Assembly: GCA_029552065.1 (NCBI GenBank)
Contig: JAKPEG010000109.1
Span: forward strand, 1-47,885
From: Actinomycetes bacterium
GTDB taxonomy: Bacteria > Actinomycetota > Actinomycetes > Actinomycetales > Dermatophilaceae
Direction of reading: 5' to 3'
DNA length: 47,885 nt
Shown: one piece after another, positions 25,479 through 33,680 of the stretch
Position numbering within the stretch: position 1 is the first letter of the stretch
Layout of the letters: each line of letters opens with the position of its first letter
Program-made: the position numbers and the translations under genes
Notes under the pieces: model-generated
Databases searched by the model: none
Told to the model about the DNA's origin: nothing
The model's input: the letters and a program-made list of their open reading frames with translations, nothing else

Positions 25479-26002
25479 CGCCGCCCAACGGTCAGGACGC
25501 GCAGGGCCAGGGCCTGGCCTTCGCCGGCGTCTGGCACTTCTCCTTCACCGTCTCCGACATGGACGCCTCGGTTGCCTTCTACACCGATCTGCTCGGCCTG
25601 ACCCTCGTCCACCGGCAGGACCAGCGCAACGAGTACACCCGGCGGCTGGTGGGCTATCCCGACGCCGATCTTCGGATCGCCCAGATCGCCGTACCCGGCC
25701 AGCCTCGTGGGCTGTCCAGTCACGATCTCGAGCTCGTGGAGTACCTCGTCCCACGCGGCGAGCCCTTCGGCGACGCCCGCTACCGGCCGGGCGCCTCCCA
25801 CCTTGCTTTCTGCGTCCACGATGCCTGGGCCGAATACGAGCGGCTCCGAGCGGCCGGCGTGCGCTTCATCTCCGCGCCCCAGGCGATCACGGCCGGAATC
25901 AACGAGGGCGGCTTCACCTGCTACTTCCTCGACCCCGATGACATCACGCTGGAACTCGTCCAGCCGCCGGCACACCGCCTGAACCGAGGCAGCAACTCCT
26001 GA
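25475..26002 (+). CDS. VOC-family (glyoxalase/extradiol-dioxygenase fold) metalloprotein
   Basis: This 175-residue protein has two beta-alpha-beta-beta-beta repeats. Likely metal ligands are His in VWHFSFTV, Glu in HDLELVEYL, His in ASHLAFCV and Glu in DITLELVQPP, i.e. the H/E/H/E set of glyoxalase I, methylmalonyl-CoA epimerase and related isomerases. Its length and two-module form fit an isomerase, epimerase or lyase rather than a ring-cleaving dioxygenase. It is coupled to the ThDP genes by ATGA overlap and should act in the same pathway. The exact reaction is not inferable. Confidence 0.85.
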   Translation: MTPPNGQDAQGQGLAFAGVWHFSFTVSDMDASVAFYTDLLGLTLVHRQDQRNEYTRRLVGYPDADLRIAQIAVPGQPRGLSSHDLELVEYLVPRGEPFGDARYRPGASHLAFCVHDAWAEYERLRAAGVRFISAPQAITAGINEGGFTCYFLDPDDITLELVQPPAHRLNRGSNS

Positions 26003-26071
26003 CGGTCTGCCGCCCGGTCGACCACGGTCCGACTGGGCGGTAGGAACCGCGCGACGTTAGGCTCAACGCTT

Positions 26072-27097
26072 ATGCCACCTCGCCGATCGGGACGCGTCAC
26101 GCTTGTCGACGTGGCCCAACGTGCTCGGGTGGACAAGGCGATCGTCTCCCGAGTCGTCAACCAGGACCCGACCCTGGTTATTCGTGACGAGACCAGGGCC
26201 AGGGTGGTCGCCGCCGTGAGCGAGCTCGGCTACCGGACCAACGCGGCAGCACGCAGCCTGCGCACCGCACGCTCGGCCATGATCGGGATGCTCATTCCCG
26301 ACTTCGCCAACCCCGTGTATGCCGAGATCATCGCCGGCGCGGAGCAGGCCGCGCTGGCCCATGGCTACGTGCTGGTGACCGGATCGGCCCAGGATCTGCG
26401 TACCACGAGCGACCAGTACATCGAGATGCTCGGCGCAGGTCGGGTGGACGGCCTCCTGCTCGCTGGTAGTCGCTTGGGACGCGGGGTCCAGGCGCAGCTG
26501 TTGGAGCAGAAGTTGCCCTGGTTGATGATCAACCGGAACCCACGCCCGCACGGTAATCGCTACATCGTCCTGGACGACGCGGCGGCGGCTCGACTGGCCG
26601 TGTCGCACCTGGTCAACTTGGGACACCTGAGGATTGCTCACGTGGCCGGTCCCAAGGACGCCGACACGGCTGCCCGCCGAGCCAAGGGATACCGCGCTCA
26701 ACTGCGGGCCTCGGGAATTGACGTCGACCCGGAGCTGGCCGTTGGCGCCGACTACACCCCCGCAGGCGGGGCGCTCGCCATGGCCGAGCTATTGGACCGC
26801 GGAGTCCGACCAACCGCGGCGTTCGTTGCCAACGTCGCCTCGGCGATTGGGGTCTTGGACACCCTGCGGCGCCGTCATCTACGCGTCCCCGAGGACATGA
26901 GTATCGTCGCCGTGCACGATCTCCCGCTGGCTGCCTACCTGGCGCCCGCACTCACCACGGTTCGGATGCCCCTGCACCGCCTCGGCGAGCAGGCGGTGGA
27001 GCTGCTGCTCACCCGCTCGGTGAGCGAATCGATCGAGGTCACGGTTGGCGAGGACATCGAGCTCATCGTCCGGGAGTCGACTGCTCCCCCACGCTGA
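26072..27097 (+). CDS. LacI-family transcriptional regulator
   Basis: This 341-residue LacI/GalR protein has the N-terminal HTH TLVDVAQRARVDKAIVSRVVNQ with hinge helix YRTNAAARSLRT, then a periplasmic-binding-protein-like effector domain (IGMLIPDFANPVYAEIIAGAE, VDGLLLAGS, IAHVAGPKDADTAARRAKGY). The recognition region DKAIVSRVV differs from the common KATVSRAL by Ile at the third position. It sits in the centre of the catabolic cluster and is the obvious reader of the TCAAACGATTGA sites. I see no copy of that site in the 69 bases before its own start. TAGGCT about 15 bases before the ATG may be the -10, giving a nearly leaderless message. Confidence 0.93.
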   Translation: MPPRRSGRVTLVDVAQRARVDKAIVSRVVNQDPTLVIRDETRARVVAAVSELGYRTNAAARSLRTARSAMIGMLIPDFANPVYAEIIAGAEQAALAHGYVLVTGSAQDLRTTSDQYIEMLGAGRVDGLLLAGSRLGRGVQAQLLEQKLPWLMINRNPRPHGNRYIVLDDAAAARLAVSHLVNLGHLRIAHVAGPKDADTAARRAKGYRAQLRASGIDVDPELAVGADYTPAGGALAMAELLDRGVRPTAAFVANVASAIGVLDTLRRRHLRVPEDMSIVAVHDLPLAAYLAPALTTVRMPLHRLGEQAVELLLTRSVSESIEVTVGEDIELIVRESTAPPR

Positions 27098-27371
27098 GAC
27101 GCGACAACGGGTGCTCGGCGAGGACCTCCACTCGCACCACCTGCCAGCGATGCAGCGGTAGATCCGCAAGCGCGGCGTCCAGTTCCTCCGCCGACTGGAC
27201 GGACCAGATACCGACGTTCGCCAACCGTCCGGGCAGCCGCCAGATGTGCTCGATGACCCCCGCGCGACGCAGCCGGGAACCTGCGGCGGCCTCCGCGGCG
27301 AGCAGCTCGGCTCGAGCTTCGTCGCCGAGGTCGGCGGGAAGCTGCGTCTGGATGGTGACGAGGAAGTACAC
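27063..27371 (-). CDS. muconolactone delta-isomerase (CatC)-like small protein
   Basis: This 102-residue protein matches the muconolactone isomerase family: MYFLVTIQTQLPADL at the start, a helical ELLAAEAAAGSRLRRAG, then IEHIWRLPGRLANVGIWSVQSAEELDAALADLPLHRW and VEVLAEHP. The family forms decamers and moves a lactone double bond in the beta-ketoadipate pathway, but many members outside that pathway have unknown roles. The GTG start lies ten bases after the solute-binding-like gene, so both are one operon. Its 3' end overlaps the convergent LacI gene by 35 bases. No catechol 1,2-dioxygenase or muconate cycloisomerase is nearby. Confidence 0.82.
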   Translation of the reverse strand: MYFLVTIQTQLPADLGDEARAELLAAEAAAGSRLRRAGVIEHIWRLPGRLANVGIWSVQSAEELDAALADLPLHRWQVVRVEVLAEHPLSRLSVGEQSTPGR

Positions 27372-27380
27372 CCGGGGACC

Positions 27381-28610
27381 TCAGGGGGTGCCGAGCAAGG
27401 ACGCGAGCTGGCGATGAGCGGCCGCGAGGGCCGCCTCGCCCGCACCATCGGTGACGACCCGACGCATCATCTCGTTGAGGATGCCGGCCATCTGCGGCCA
27501 CCGCGCGTCGACGGGCACCGACCGAGAGTTGCGGTGTGCCTCGGCAAGGACCGCGTAATAGGGCGCCAGCGCCGCCACCTGGGGGTCGGCCCAGGAGTCC
27601 AACCGGGTCGCCGACCCACCGGAGAGGGCAGTGACGACATCCATCGCCTGGGTCGTGATCTGTCGGATCAGCTCGGCACTTCGCTCGGGGTCACGAGCAC
27701 CGGCGGGGACGGCGAGCACCCAGTAGGCGTTCATGGTCACCGGGGTGTGCTCGGGGTCGCCGTCGCCCGGCACGGGTGCGCACCCGATCCGCCCATGCGT
27801 GGGGGACGCCGGGTCGCTGGCCAACGCTGCGAAGCCACACCAGTTGACCATCATCGCCGCTTCCCCATCGGCGAAGTGAATCCCCGACTGAACGCTGTCC
27901 CAACTCGCAGCCGCCGGATCGACCACGGACCGGCCGTGCCACAGGTCGGCGAGGAACTCGACGGCGGCTCTCGCCTGTGGGGTGTCCAGGCCGGAGCGAC
28001 CCTGCTGCGTGACGAGCTCGCCGCCGCGGCTCCACAGGTGCATGAGGAAGTCGTAGACGTTGTTGTGTTCGTCGGGAAAGCCTGCCTGGACCGTCCCACG
28101 CAGGCCCTGCTCGGGACGGTCGAACCACGATGCCTGGTCGGCGAACTGCGTCCAGGTCGTCGGCGGGGCCAGCAGGTACCCGAAGCGTTCCGCGAATCCG
28201 GCCTGCTCGGCATCGTCCTCGTACAGGTCGCGACGGTAGAGGAAGAGCATCGGGCCGTCGTGATAGGGGATCCCATAGCTGTGTCCATTCGGGCCTTCCT
28301 GCAGCCGGCGCAACGCCGGCACCCATGCCTCTGGCCACCCGTCGGGTGCCCGCTCGCCGAAGAGGGGCTCCAACGGCCGCACGGCTCCCGCGGCGATGAG
28401 GGCCGGCAGCCAGTCGGTGATGACGAGCAGCACGTCGGCCTCGCCAGAGATGGTCGCCTCCCCGTGGACCACCCGACGCTCGAGCTCGCCGATCTCGATC
28501 AGCTCGTGCCGCGCGCTCAGCCCATCGAGGGCGGCGAGCTGGGCGCCGAACGAGCGCTCGAACCCGTCAAAAGCCCGGCCCAGGACGACGAGCTCTCGGT
28601 TGTGGGCCAC
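27381..28610 (-). CDS. family 1 solute-binding-like protein without signal peptide
   Basis: This 409-residue protein has the fold of sugar-ABC solute-binding proteins: ADVLLVITDWLPALIAAGAVRPLE, NGHSYGIPYHDGPMLFLYRRDLYE, PPTTWTQFADQASWF, FADGEAAMMVNWCGFAALAS and NAYWVLAVPAGARDPERSAELIRQ. The start is the GTG at 28610, with GTGAGGG just upstream. Longer in-frame versions would run over the LacI-type operator. Residue 1 is followed directly by AHNRELVVLGRAFDGFERSF, so there is no basic/hydrophobic signal sequence or lipobox. The gene is not next to CUT1-type permeases. It may be a cytoplasmic binding protein or enzyme-like derivative, or the signal sequence has been lost. Confidence 0.82.
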   Translation of the reverse strand: MAHNRELVVLGRAFDGFERSFGAQLAALDGLSARHELIEIGELERRVVHGEATISGEADVLLVITDWLPALIAAGAVRPLEPLFGERAPDGWPEAWVPALRRLQEGPNGHSYGIPYHDGPMLFLYRRDLYEDDAEQAGFAERFGYLLAPPTTWTQFADQASWFDRPEQGLRGTVQAGFPDEHNNVYDFLMHLWSRGGELVTQQGRSGLDTPQARAAVEFLADLWHGRSVVDPAAASWDSVQSGIHFADGEAAMMVNWCGFAALASDPASPTHGRIGCAPVPGDGDPEHTPVTMNAYWVLAVPAGARDPERSAELIRQITTQAMDVVTALSGGSATRLDSWADPQVAALAPYYAVLAEAHRNSRSVPVDARWPQMAGILNEMMRRVVTDGAGEAALAAAHRQLASLLGTP

Positions 28611-28625
28611 GATGCCCTCACTTTC

Positions 28626-28640
28626 GTTCAAACGATTGAC
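28626..28640. promoter_or_regulatory. LacI-type operator, site 2 (divergent promoter)
   Basis: GTTCAAACGATTGAC contains the core TCAAACGATTGA (28628-28639). It lies 17 bases before the start codon of the solute-binding-like gene (minus strand) and overlaps a possible -35 (TTGACT, 28636-28641) for the Gfo/Idh gene (plus strand). One bound repressor could control both directions. Confidence 0.8.
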
Positions 28641-28717
28641 TAGTTGTATCACGGAGTGGTGTCATGGGGGAAGGGCGTGCTCTCGGCGCGCCCAGCCGTG
28701 ATCCGGAGGTTCCTGCT

Positions 28718-29800
28718 GTGATCGATCTGTTCCGTCCCGTCACCAGGGCCTGCGACCTGACCATCGACCCGGGCCTGCATCGGGGCATAGGGGTGGTCGG
28801 GGCCGGAGCCATCACCACCGTGGCTCACCTGCCGGCATACCGTGCTGCCGGCCTGCCCGTCCTGGGCATCACGGACCTCGACGCGGATCGGGCCGAGCGG
28901 GCGCGCGCGGAGTTCGGGCTGCCGCGCAGCTACACCCTCGAGGAGATGCTCGCAGACAAGGCCATCGAGATCGTCGACGTCGCGGTCTTCCCCGAAGCGC
29001 AGCCGGACATCGTGCGAGCGGCCCTGGCGGCCGGCAAGCACGTGCTCGCCCAGAAGCCGCTCGCAACCAGCTCGACGGTCGGACGGGAGCTGGTCACCCT
29101 GGCCAAGAACCTCGGCCGGTCGCTCGTGGTCAACCAGCAGATGCGCTACGGCGAGGGCATGGCCGCCGCCCGCGCGATGGTCGAGCTGGGATGGATCGGG
29201 GAGGTGACGCACATGACGATCGACACGGACATCATCACCGACTGGTCGGCGTGGTCGTGGATCGTCAACTCACCCCGCCTCGACCTGATGTATCACTCCA
29301 TCCACTACTTCGACAGCGTCCGAGCCGTCCTCGGTGACCCGCAGCAGGTCACCTGTGTCGCGGGCCGACGCCCGGGTCAGCTGGCGGTCGGCGAGACGAG
29401 AACCCTGACGACGCTGACGTTTCCGGGGGCACGTTCCGCGCTGGTCAAGGTCAACCACGAGAACCACACGGGCGACCAGCACGCGACCTTCCGCATCGAC
29501 GGTTCGGACGGGGCGATCCGGGGCACGATCGGGCTTCTTTACGACTACCCGCACGGCCGGCCGGACACCGTCGAGCTGAACAGTGCCGTGCTGCCCACCG
29601 ACGGGTGGGTGCCCTATCCGGTGACGAGCCGATGGATCCCCGACGCCTTCGCCGGTCCGATGCGGGCACTGCTCGGCGAGATCGCCGGCTTGGCTCCGGC
29701 TCCGACGACGGCTGCCGACGCGCTGCGCACCCTGCAGCTGGTGGAGTGCGGCTACGCGTCGATCGCCTCCGGCGCGACCGTGTCCTTCCCGCCGGACTGA
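28718..29800 (+). CDS. Gfo/Idh/MocA-family oxidoreductase
   Basis: This 360-residue NAD(P)-dependent dehydrogenase of sugars or polyols has the Rossmann motif GVVGAGAIT near residue 24, VDVAVFPEAQPDIVRAALAAGKHVLAQKP near 90-118, and a C-terminal alpha/beta domain with YHSIHYFDSVRAVLG near the catalytic position (the usual His/Asp/Lys set). The lysine of the EKP motif is kept but the preceding residue is Gln (QKP). The GTG at 28718 was chosen because CGGAGG stands eight bases upstream. An ATG 18 codons earlier has no such site. Its promoter is shared with the divergent solute-binding-like operon. Confidence 0.9.
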   Translation: MIDLFRPVTRACDLTIDPGLHRGIGVVGAGAITTVAHLPAYRAAGLPVLGITDLDADRAERARAEFGLPRSYTLEEMLADKAIEIVDVAVFPEAQPDIVRAALAAGKHVLAQKPLATSSTVGRELVTLAKNLGRSLVVNQQMRYGEGMAAARAMVELGWIGEVTHMTIDTDIITDWSAWSWIVNSPRLDLMYHSIHYFDSVRAVLGDPQQVTCVAGRRPGQLAVGETRTLTTLTFPGARSALVKVNHENHTGDQHATFRIDGSDGAIRGTIGLLYDYPHGRPDTVELNSAVLPTDGWVPYPVTSRWIPDAFAGPMRALLGEIAGLAPAPTTAADALRTLQLVECGYASIASGATVSFPPD

Positions 29801-29817
29801 GCTCGACAGCCCGGGAC

Positions 29818-29859
29818 GACGAACGGGCCCGACCGCAGCTGTGGTCGGGCCCGTTCGTC
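29818..29859. terminator. bidirectional terminator
   Basis: GACGAACGGGCCCGACC and GGTCGGGCCCGTTCGTC form a perfect 17-bp stem with an eight-base loop (GCAGCTGT). It lies between the convergent Gfo/Idh and ABC-permease genes and ends both transcripts. Confidence 0.9.
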
Positions 29860-29877
29860 ATTCGCGGGACGAGGTCG

Positions 29878-31134
29878 TCAGCCCCCTGACGGGGCGACGG
29901 GCAGGGCGCCGTCAGCCGATCCGCCGGGGGACACCGCGCCACCGCTGCGGCCTCGGAAACGACTGCGCAGCTGGCGCCGCTCCCCCTGGCTCGTGGCCGT
30001 GTAGAGGGCGGCCGCGGCAACGAGCACGCCACCTTGGACGACGTTCTGATAGTTGGCGCCGATGTTGAGGACGTTGAAACCGTTGCTGAGCGTGAAGAGG
30101 ATCAGCGCTCCGACCACCGACTTGGCAACTACCCCGGACCCGCCGAACAGCGACGTCCCGCCGAGCACCGCAGCGGCAATGACCGTGAGTTCACCACCCG
30201 TGAGGACGGTCGGATCGACCGAGTTGAAGCGGCCGGCATACAGGATGCCGACCAGCGCCGCGACGACACCGTTGACGATGAAGGCGCCCATCTTGTAGCG
30301 GTCGACGTCGATCCCGGACAGCCGCGCGGCCTCGCTGTTGCCGCCGACGGCGTAGAGGTTGCGCCCGAGCACGGTGTATTTCATGACCAGGCTGGTGAGG
30401 ATCGCCAGAACGATCATGATCCAGACCGGGACGGTGACGTTGAGCAGGTTGGGCCGCACCAGGGCCACCAACAGGAGGATGATCCCGCCGGACCAGAGTG
30501 CCCCGGTGGACAGGATGCTCCTGCCGCGCTCCGGACTGCGCACGACGATGTATGCCGCGCCGGCGATCGCCGCGATGCCGATCGCCCCGGCGAGCCACAT
30601 GGGCATGGCCCAGTGGGCCGTCGCGAACGAGTTGAGGGCCGTGTTGGCAGCCGTAATGCTCTGACCATCGAGAATGGCCTGAACGATCCCGCGAACCGCG
30701 GTCAGCGTGCCGAGCGTGACGATGAACGCATTGACGCCGACCTTCTGGACGAGCACACCGTTGACCAGGCCGACCAGCCCACCCACCGCGAGCGCGACGA
30801 GGACCGCGACCGCCACGCCGTACCCGTCGATGAGCTTGAGGGCGATCGTCCCGGCCAAGGCTGCCGTCGACGCGACGGACAGGTCGAAGTTGCCGGTGAT
30901 GAGCACGACCGTCATGAAGATGGCCAGCGTGGCGATCAGCGCCGACTGGTCGAGGATGTTCGTGACGTTCACGCTCGACAGGTAGCTCGGGCGGCCCTGG
31001 ACCGAGCAGGTGAACGTGAGGATGGCGACCAACAGGACGAGCGCATAGACGACCCCTGCATTGCGCGGCGCCAAGGGTTTGCGCCAGTTCGCGCCGCTCA
31101 GGGAGGAGCGCTGGACCGAGGTGGTGGAGGACAC
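29878..31134 (-). CDS. CUT2-type sugar ABC transporter permease (RbsC/XylH-like)
   Basis: This 418-residue membrane protein of the BPD_transp_2 family has around ten helices, family motifs ITGNFDLSVAS, VGVNAFIVTLGT, GRNLYAVGGNSEAARLSGI, and AAAVLGGTSLFGGSG. The insertion between helices near residues 200-235 makes it closer in length to XylH than to RbsC. The C-terminal 40 residues are polar (Arg, Gly, Ser, Pro) and cytoplasmic. It is the last gene of the lyase, solute-binding protein, ATPase, permease operon. It should import a monosaccharide, polyol or related small molecule. Confidence 0.9.
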   Translation of the reverse strand: MSSTTSVQRSSLSGANWRKPLAPRNAGVVYALVLLVAILTFTCSVQGRPSYLSSVNVTNILDQSALIATLAIFMTVVLITGNFDLSVASTAALAGTIALKLIDGYGVAVAVLVALAVGGLVGLVNGVLVQKVGVNAFIVTLGTLTAVRGIVQAILDGQSITAANTALNSFATAHWAMPMWLAGAIGIAAIAGAAYIVVRSPERGRSILSTGALWSGGIILLLVALVRPNLLNVTVPVWIMIVLAILTSLVMKYTVLGRNLYAVGGNSEAARLSGIDVDRYKMGAFIVNGVVAALVGILYAGRFNSVDPTVLTGGELTVIAAAVLGGTSLFGGSGVVAKSVVGALILFTLSNGFNVLNIGANYQNVVQGGVLVAAAALYTATSQGERRQLRSRFRGRSGGAVSPGGSADGALPVAPSGG

Positions 31135-31147
31135 GGGAGGGCCTTTC

Positions 31148-32662
31148 TCAGAGTCCGCTGGCGAGGGCGGTCAGCTCGTGGAGGTCGGTGTCGGCGGCGG
31201 GACGGTCGGCGACGATCCGGCCACGACGCATGACCAGGATGCGGTCGCAGGAGGTGAGGAGCTCTTCGAACTCCGAGGTGACGATGACGACGCCGCGCCC
31301 CTGGTCTGCCAGTGAGCGCACGAGCTGGATGATCTCGGCCTTGACGCCGACGTCCACGCCCGCCGAGGGTTGGTCCAGCAGGATCACCCGGGTGGGCCCG
31401 TAGAGCCACTTGGCGAAGACGACCTTCTGGGCGTTCCCGCCTGACAGCTCGCCGACGATCATGTCCCTGCTCTCGGCCTTGATGCCGAGGTCGTCGATGG
31501 CCCGGTCGGCCAGCGCCTCCTCGCGGGAGCGGATCGGGACCATCCCGCGCCAGCTCAGCGAACGCAGGTAGGGCAGCGAGAGGTTGCGCCAGATCTCCCA
31601 ATCGCGAAGGAAGCCTTGCTTGGCCCGGTCCTCCGGCACGAGCGCAAGTCCTGCGGCGACGGCCGATCGCGGAGTTGCGCCCAGTGGCTTCCCCGCGAGC
31701 AGGCGTTCACCACTGGCCGCGCCGTCTGCTCCGTAGATCGCCTCGAGCAGTTCGGTGCGGCCGCTGCCGAGCAACCCGGCGATGCCGACCACCTCCCCGG
31801 CGTGCACGGTCAGGTCCACCGGGCCGAACTTGGTACCCGAAGCCAGTTGGCGCACCTGGAGGAGCGGCTCGCCCACCGCCCGGTGGGCCGGGCGCGTGGT
31901 CTTCTCCATCCGGGCCAGTCGTTCGCCGACGATGGCGGTGACGAGGTCGGATTGGGAGATCTGCGCGGTCGGAGAGTCCAGCACCACTCGACCGTCGCGG
32001 AGCACGGTGAGGTGGTCGGTCAGGTCCATGACCTCGTCGAGGAAGTGGGAGACGTAGACGAAGGTGGTTCCGTCGTCGCGCAGCCGGCGGATGGCACGGA
32101 AGAGCACATCCCGCTCGGTCGGGGACAGGGCGGCCGTCGGTTCGTCGAGAAGGACGACATCGGGATTGCGGGACAGGGCTGCCATGATGGCGACCATCTG
32201 TCGCGGGCCGACGGCCAGGTCCGCGACGGTCGCGTCCGGGTCGATGGCATAGCCCATCCGCTCGGAGAGCTCCGTCAGCTGGACCCGCCGAGCGACGGCA
32301 TCCCATCGAGGACTCTCCTTGCGGGCCAGGTAGACGTTGTCGAGGACCGACAACGTGGGCACCAGTGGGGTGTTCTGCTGGACCGTCGCCATGCCGGCCG
32401 CCAGCGCCTGGGCGGGCGCGGACCAGTCGACGACTGCGCCCTTCCAACGCATGTTCCCGGCGTTGGCGCCCTGCGCACCGCAGAGGATCTTGATGAGCGT
32501 GGACTTGCCGGCACCATTGGCGCCGACGAGTCCGTGGACCGACCCCGGGCGCACCGCCATCGACACACCGCGAAGGGCATACGTGCCACTGGCATACCTC
32601 TTGTGGACGTCCTCGACGGCGATGAGCGCCGGTGTTGACGGTGCGTCCGGGGTCATAGTCAT
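31148..32662 (-). CDS. CUT2-type sugar ABC transporter ATPase with two NBDs (RbsA/XylG-like)
   Basis: This 504-residue protein has two ATPase modules. Module 1 has GANGAGKST and VVLLDEPTAAL, with a degenerate signature (LAVGPRQ). Module 2 has the family-typical altered Walker A GLLGSGRTE and a good signature LSGGNAQKV. Its Walker B reads VILLDQPSAGVD, with Gln replacing the catalytic Glu. One competent ATP site (Walker A/B of module 1 with signature of module 2) is therefore expected, as in the RbsA family. GAGGAG precedes the ATG. The permease starts 13 bases downstream. Confidence 0.92.
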   Translation of the reverse strand: MTMTPDAPSTPALIAVEDVHKRYASGTYALRGVSMAVRPGSVHGLVGANGAGKSTLIKILCGAQGANAGNMRWKGAVVDWSAPAQALAAGMATVQQNTPLVPTLSVLDNVYLARKESPRWDAVARRVQLTELSERMGYAIDPDATVADLAVGPRQMVAIMAALSRNPDVVLLDEPTAALSPTERDVLFRAIRRLRDDGTTFVYVSHFLDEVMDLTDHLTVLRDGRVVLDSPTAQISQSDLVTAIVGERLARMEKTTRPAHRAVGEPLLQVRQLASGTKFGPVDLTVHAGEVVGIAGLLGSGRTELLEAIYGADGAASGERLLAGKPLGATPRSAVAAGLALVPEDRAKQGFLRDWEIWRNLSLPYLRSLSWRGMVPIRSREEALADRAIDDLGIKAESRDMIVGELSGGNAQKVVFAKWLYGPTRVILLDQPSAGVDVGVKAEIIQLVRSLADQGRGVVIVTSEFEELLTSCDRILVMRRGRIVADRPAADTDLHELTALASGL

Positions 32663-32675
32663 CGGGTCTCCTCGC

Positions 32676-33680
32676 TCACCACTGCGGGGTGCAGCTGTCG
32701 ACGTTGTCCTTGGTCACCCCGGGGGTGTCGTAGAAGTTCGTCTTCGGCGCGCCGGTGAGTTTGCCGGTCAGCACGTCGTACATGGCCTGGACGGCAGACG
32801 CACCCTCGTCCTCGGGCTTGTAGCAGACGGTGCCATAGACCTCGCCGGACTTGATTGCCGCGATGCCGGTCGCCGATCCGCCGATGCCGATGATCTTCGC
32901 CTTCGACCCGGCCGACTTGACGGCGGCGGCGCAGCCCACGGCCATGTCGTCGGAGATCGCGTAGAACAGGCCGACGTCCGGCGTGGCGGCGAGGATGTTC
33001 TGGCAGGCGCTCTGACCGTCCTGCTTGGTCCAGTTCCCGGGCTGGGTCGCGACGATCGTGTAGCCGCCCTTGGCGTCGAGGGCGGCCTTGAACTTGGTCA
33101 CCCGGTTGGTGTTCTCGATGAAGCCCGCGGCACCGGTGATGACGGCAACCTTGCCTCCACCGGAGAGCGCCTTGACTGCCATGTCACCGGCGGTTGCCCC
33201 GGCGCCGATCTCATCCTCGGTGATGACGAACTTCAGCTTGGCGTAGGGGTTCTCCGCGGTGCGGTCGGCGCCGACGTAGCCGTGCGCGGTCCCGATCGGA
33301 ATGTTGGCCGCGGCCGCCTGGTCGACGAGTGCCTGCGCGGGACCGGGCGAGAGCGGGACCAGGATGATGCCGTCGACCTTCTGGGCGATGAGGTCCTGGA
33401 CCTGCGAGGCCTGCTTGGCTTGGTCACCCTGAGAGTCGAGGTCCACGACCTTGATCCCCAGCGCCGCCGCCTTGGCCTTGGCGCCCTTGGCGATGGCGGC
33501 CGGGAAAGTGACCGACTCCTGCTGGTTCGCCAGCCCGATCGTGAACGACTTGGCCGCGGCCGTCCCAGATGAGCCTCCGGTCGACGCCGTGGTCGACGGA
33601 CTCTCGCTGTTGCATGCCGTCATCGCCATCGTGATGAGCACGGCACCGGATGTGACAACCCAGCGTTTGGTGGACTTCAT
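32676..33680 (-). CDS. CUT2-type sugar-binding lipoprotein (RbsB-like)
   Basis: This 334-residue periplasmic-binding protein of the Peripla_BP_4 type has a lipoprotein signal MKSTKRWVVTSGAVLITMAMTAC with Cys at the lipobox, a Ser/Thr/Gly-rich linker, then FTIGLANQQESVTFPAAIAKG, KVVDLDSQGDQAKQASQVQDLIAQKVDGIILVP and a late VGLFYAISDDMAVG. AAGGAG lies seven bases before the ATG at 33680. That ATG overlaps the stop of the upstream lyase gene (ATGA on the minus strand), so the transporter is translated with the lyase. Confidence 0.92.
   Translation of the reverse strand: MKSTKRWVVTSGAVLITMAMTACNSESPSTTASTGGSSGTAAAKSFTIGLANQQESVTFPAAIAKGAKAKAAALGIKVVDLDSQGDQAKQASQVQDLIAQKVDGIILVPLSPGPAQALVDQAAAANIPIGTAHGYVGADRTAENPYAKLKFVITEDEIGAGATAGDMAVKALSGGGKVAVITGAAGFIENTNRVTKFKAALDAKGGYTIVATQPGNWTKQDGQSACQNILAATPDVGLFYAISDDMAVGCAAAVKSAGSKAKIIGIGGSATGIAAIKSGEVYGTVCYKPEDEGASAVQAMYDVLTGKLTGAPKTNFYDTPGVTKDNVDSCTPQW

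Noticed and set aside
27063-27371. Assigning the cluster to the beta-ketoadipate pathway because of CatC- and PcaB-like proteins
   Set aside because: No catechol or protocatechuate dioxygenase, muconate cycloisomerase, enol-lactonase or CoA-transferase is present, and the transporter is of the sugar type.
30034-31233. Plus-strand open frame of 399 codons opposite the CUT2 permease
   Set aside because: Asp/Arg/His-rich shadow of a membrane protein; no start signal and no family features.
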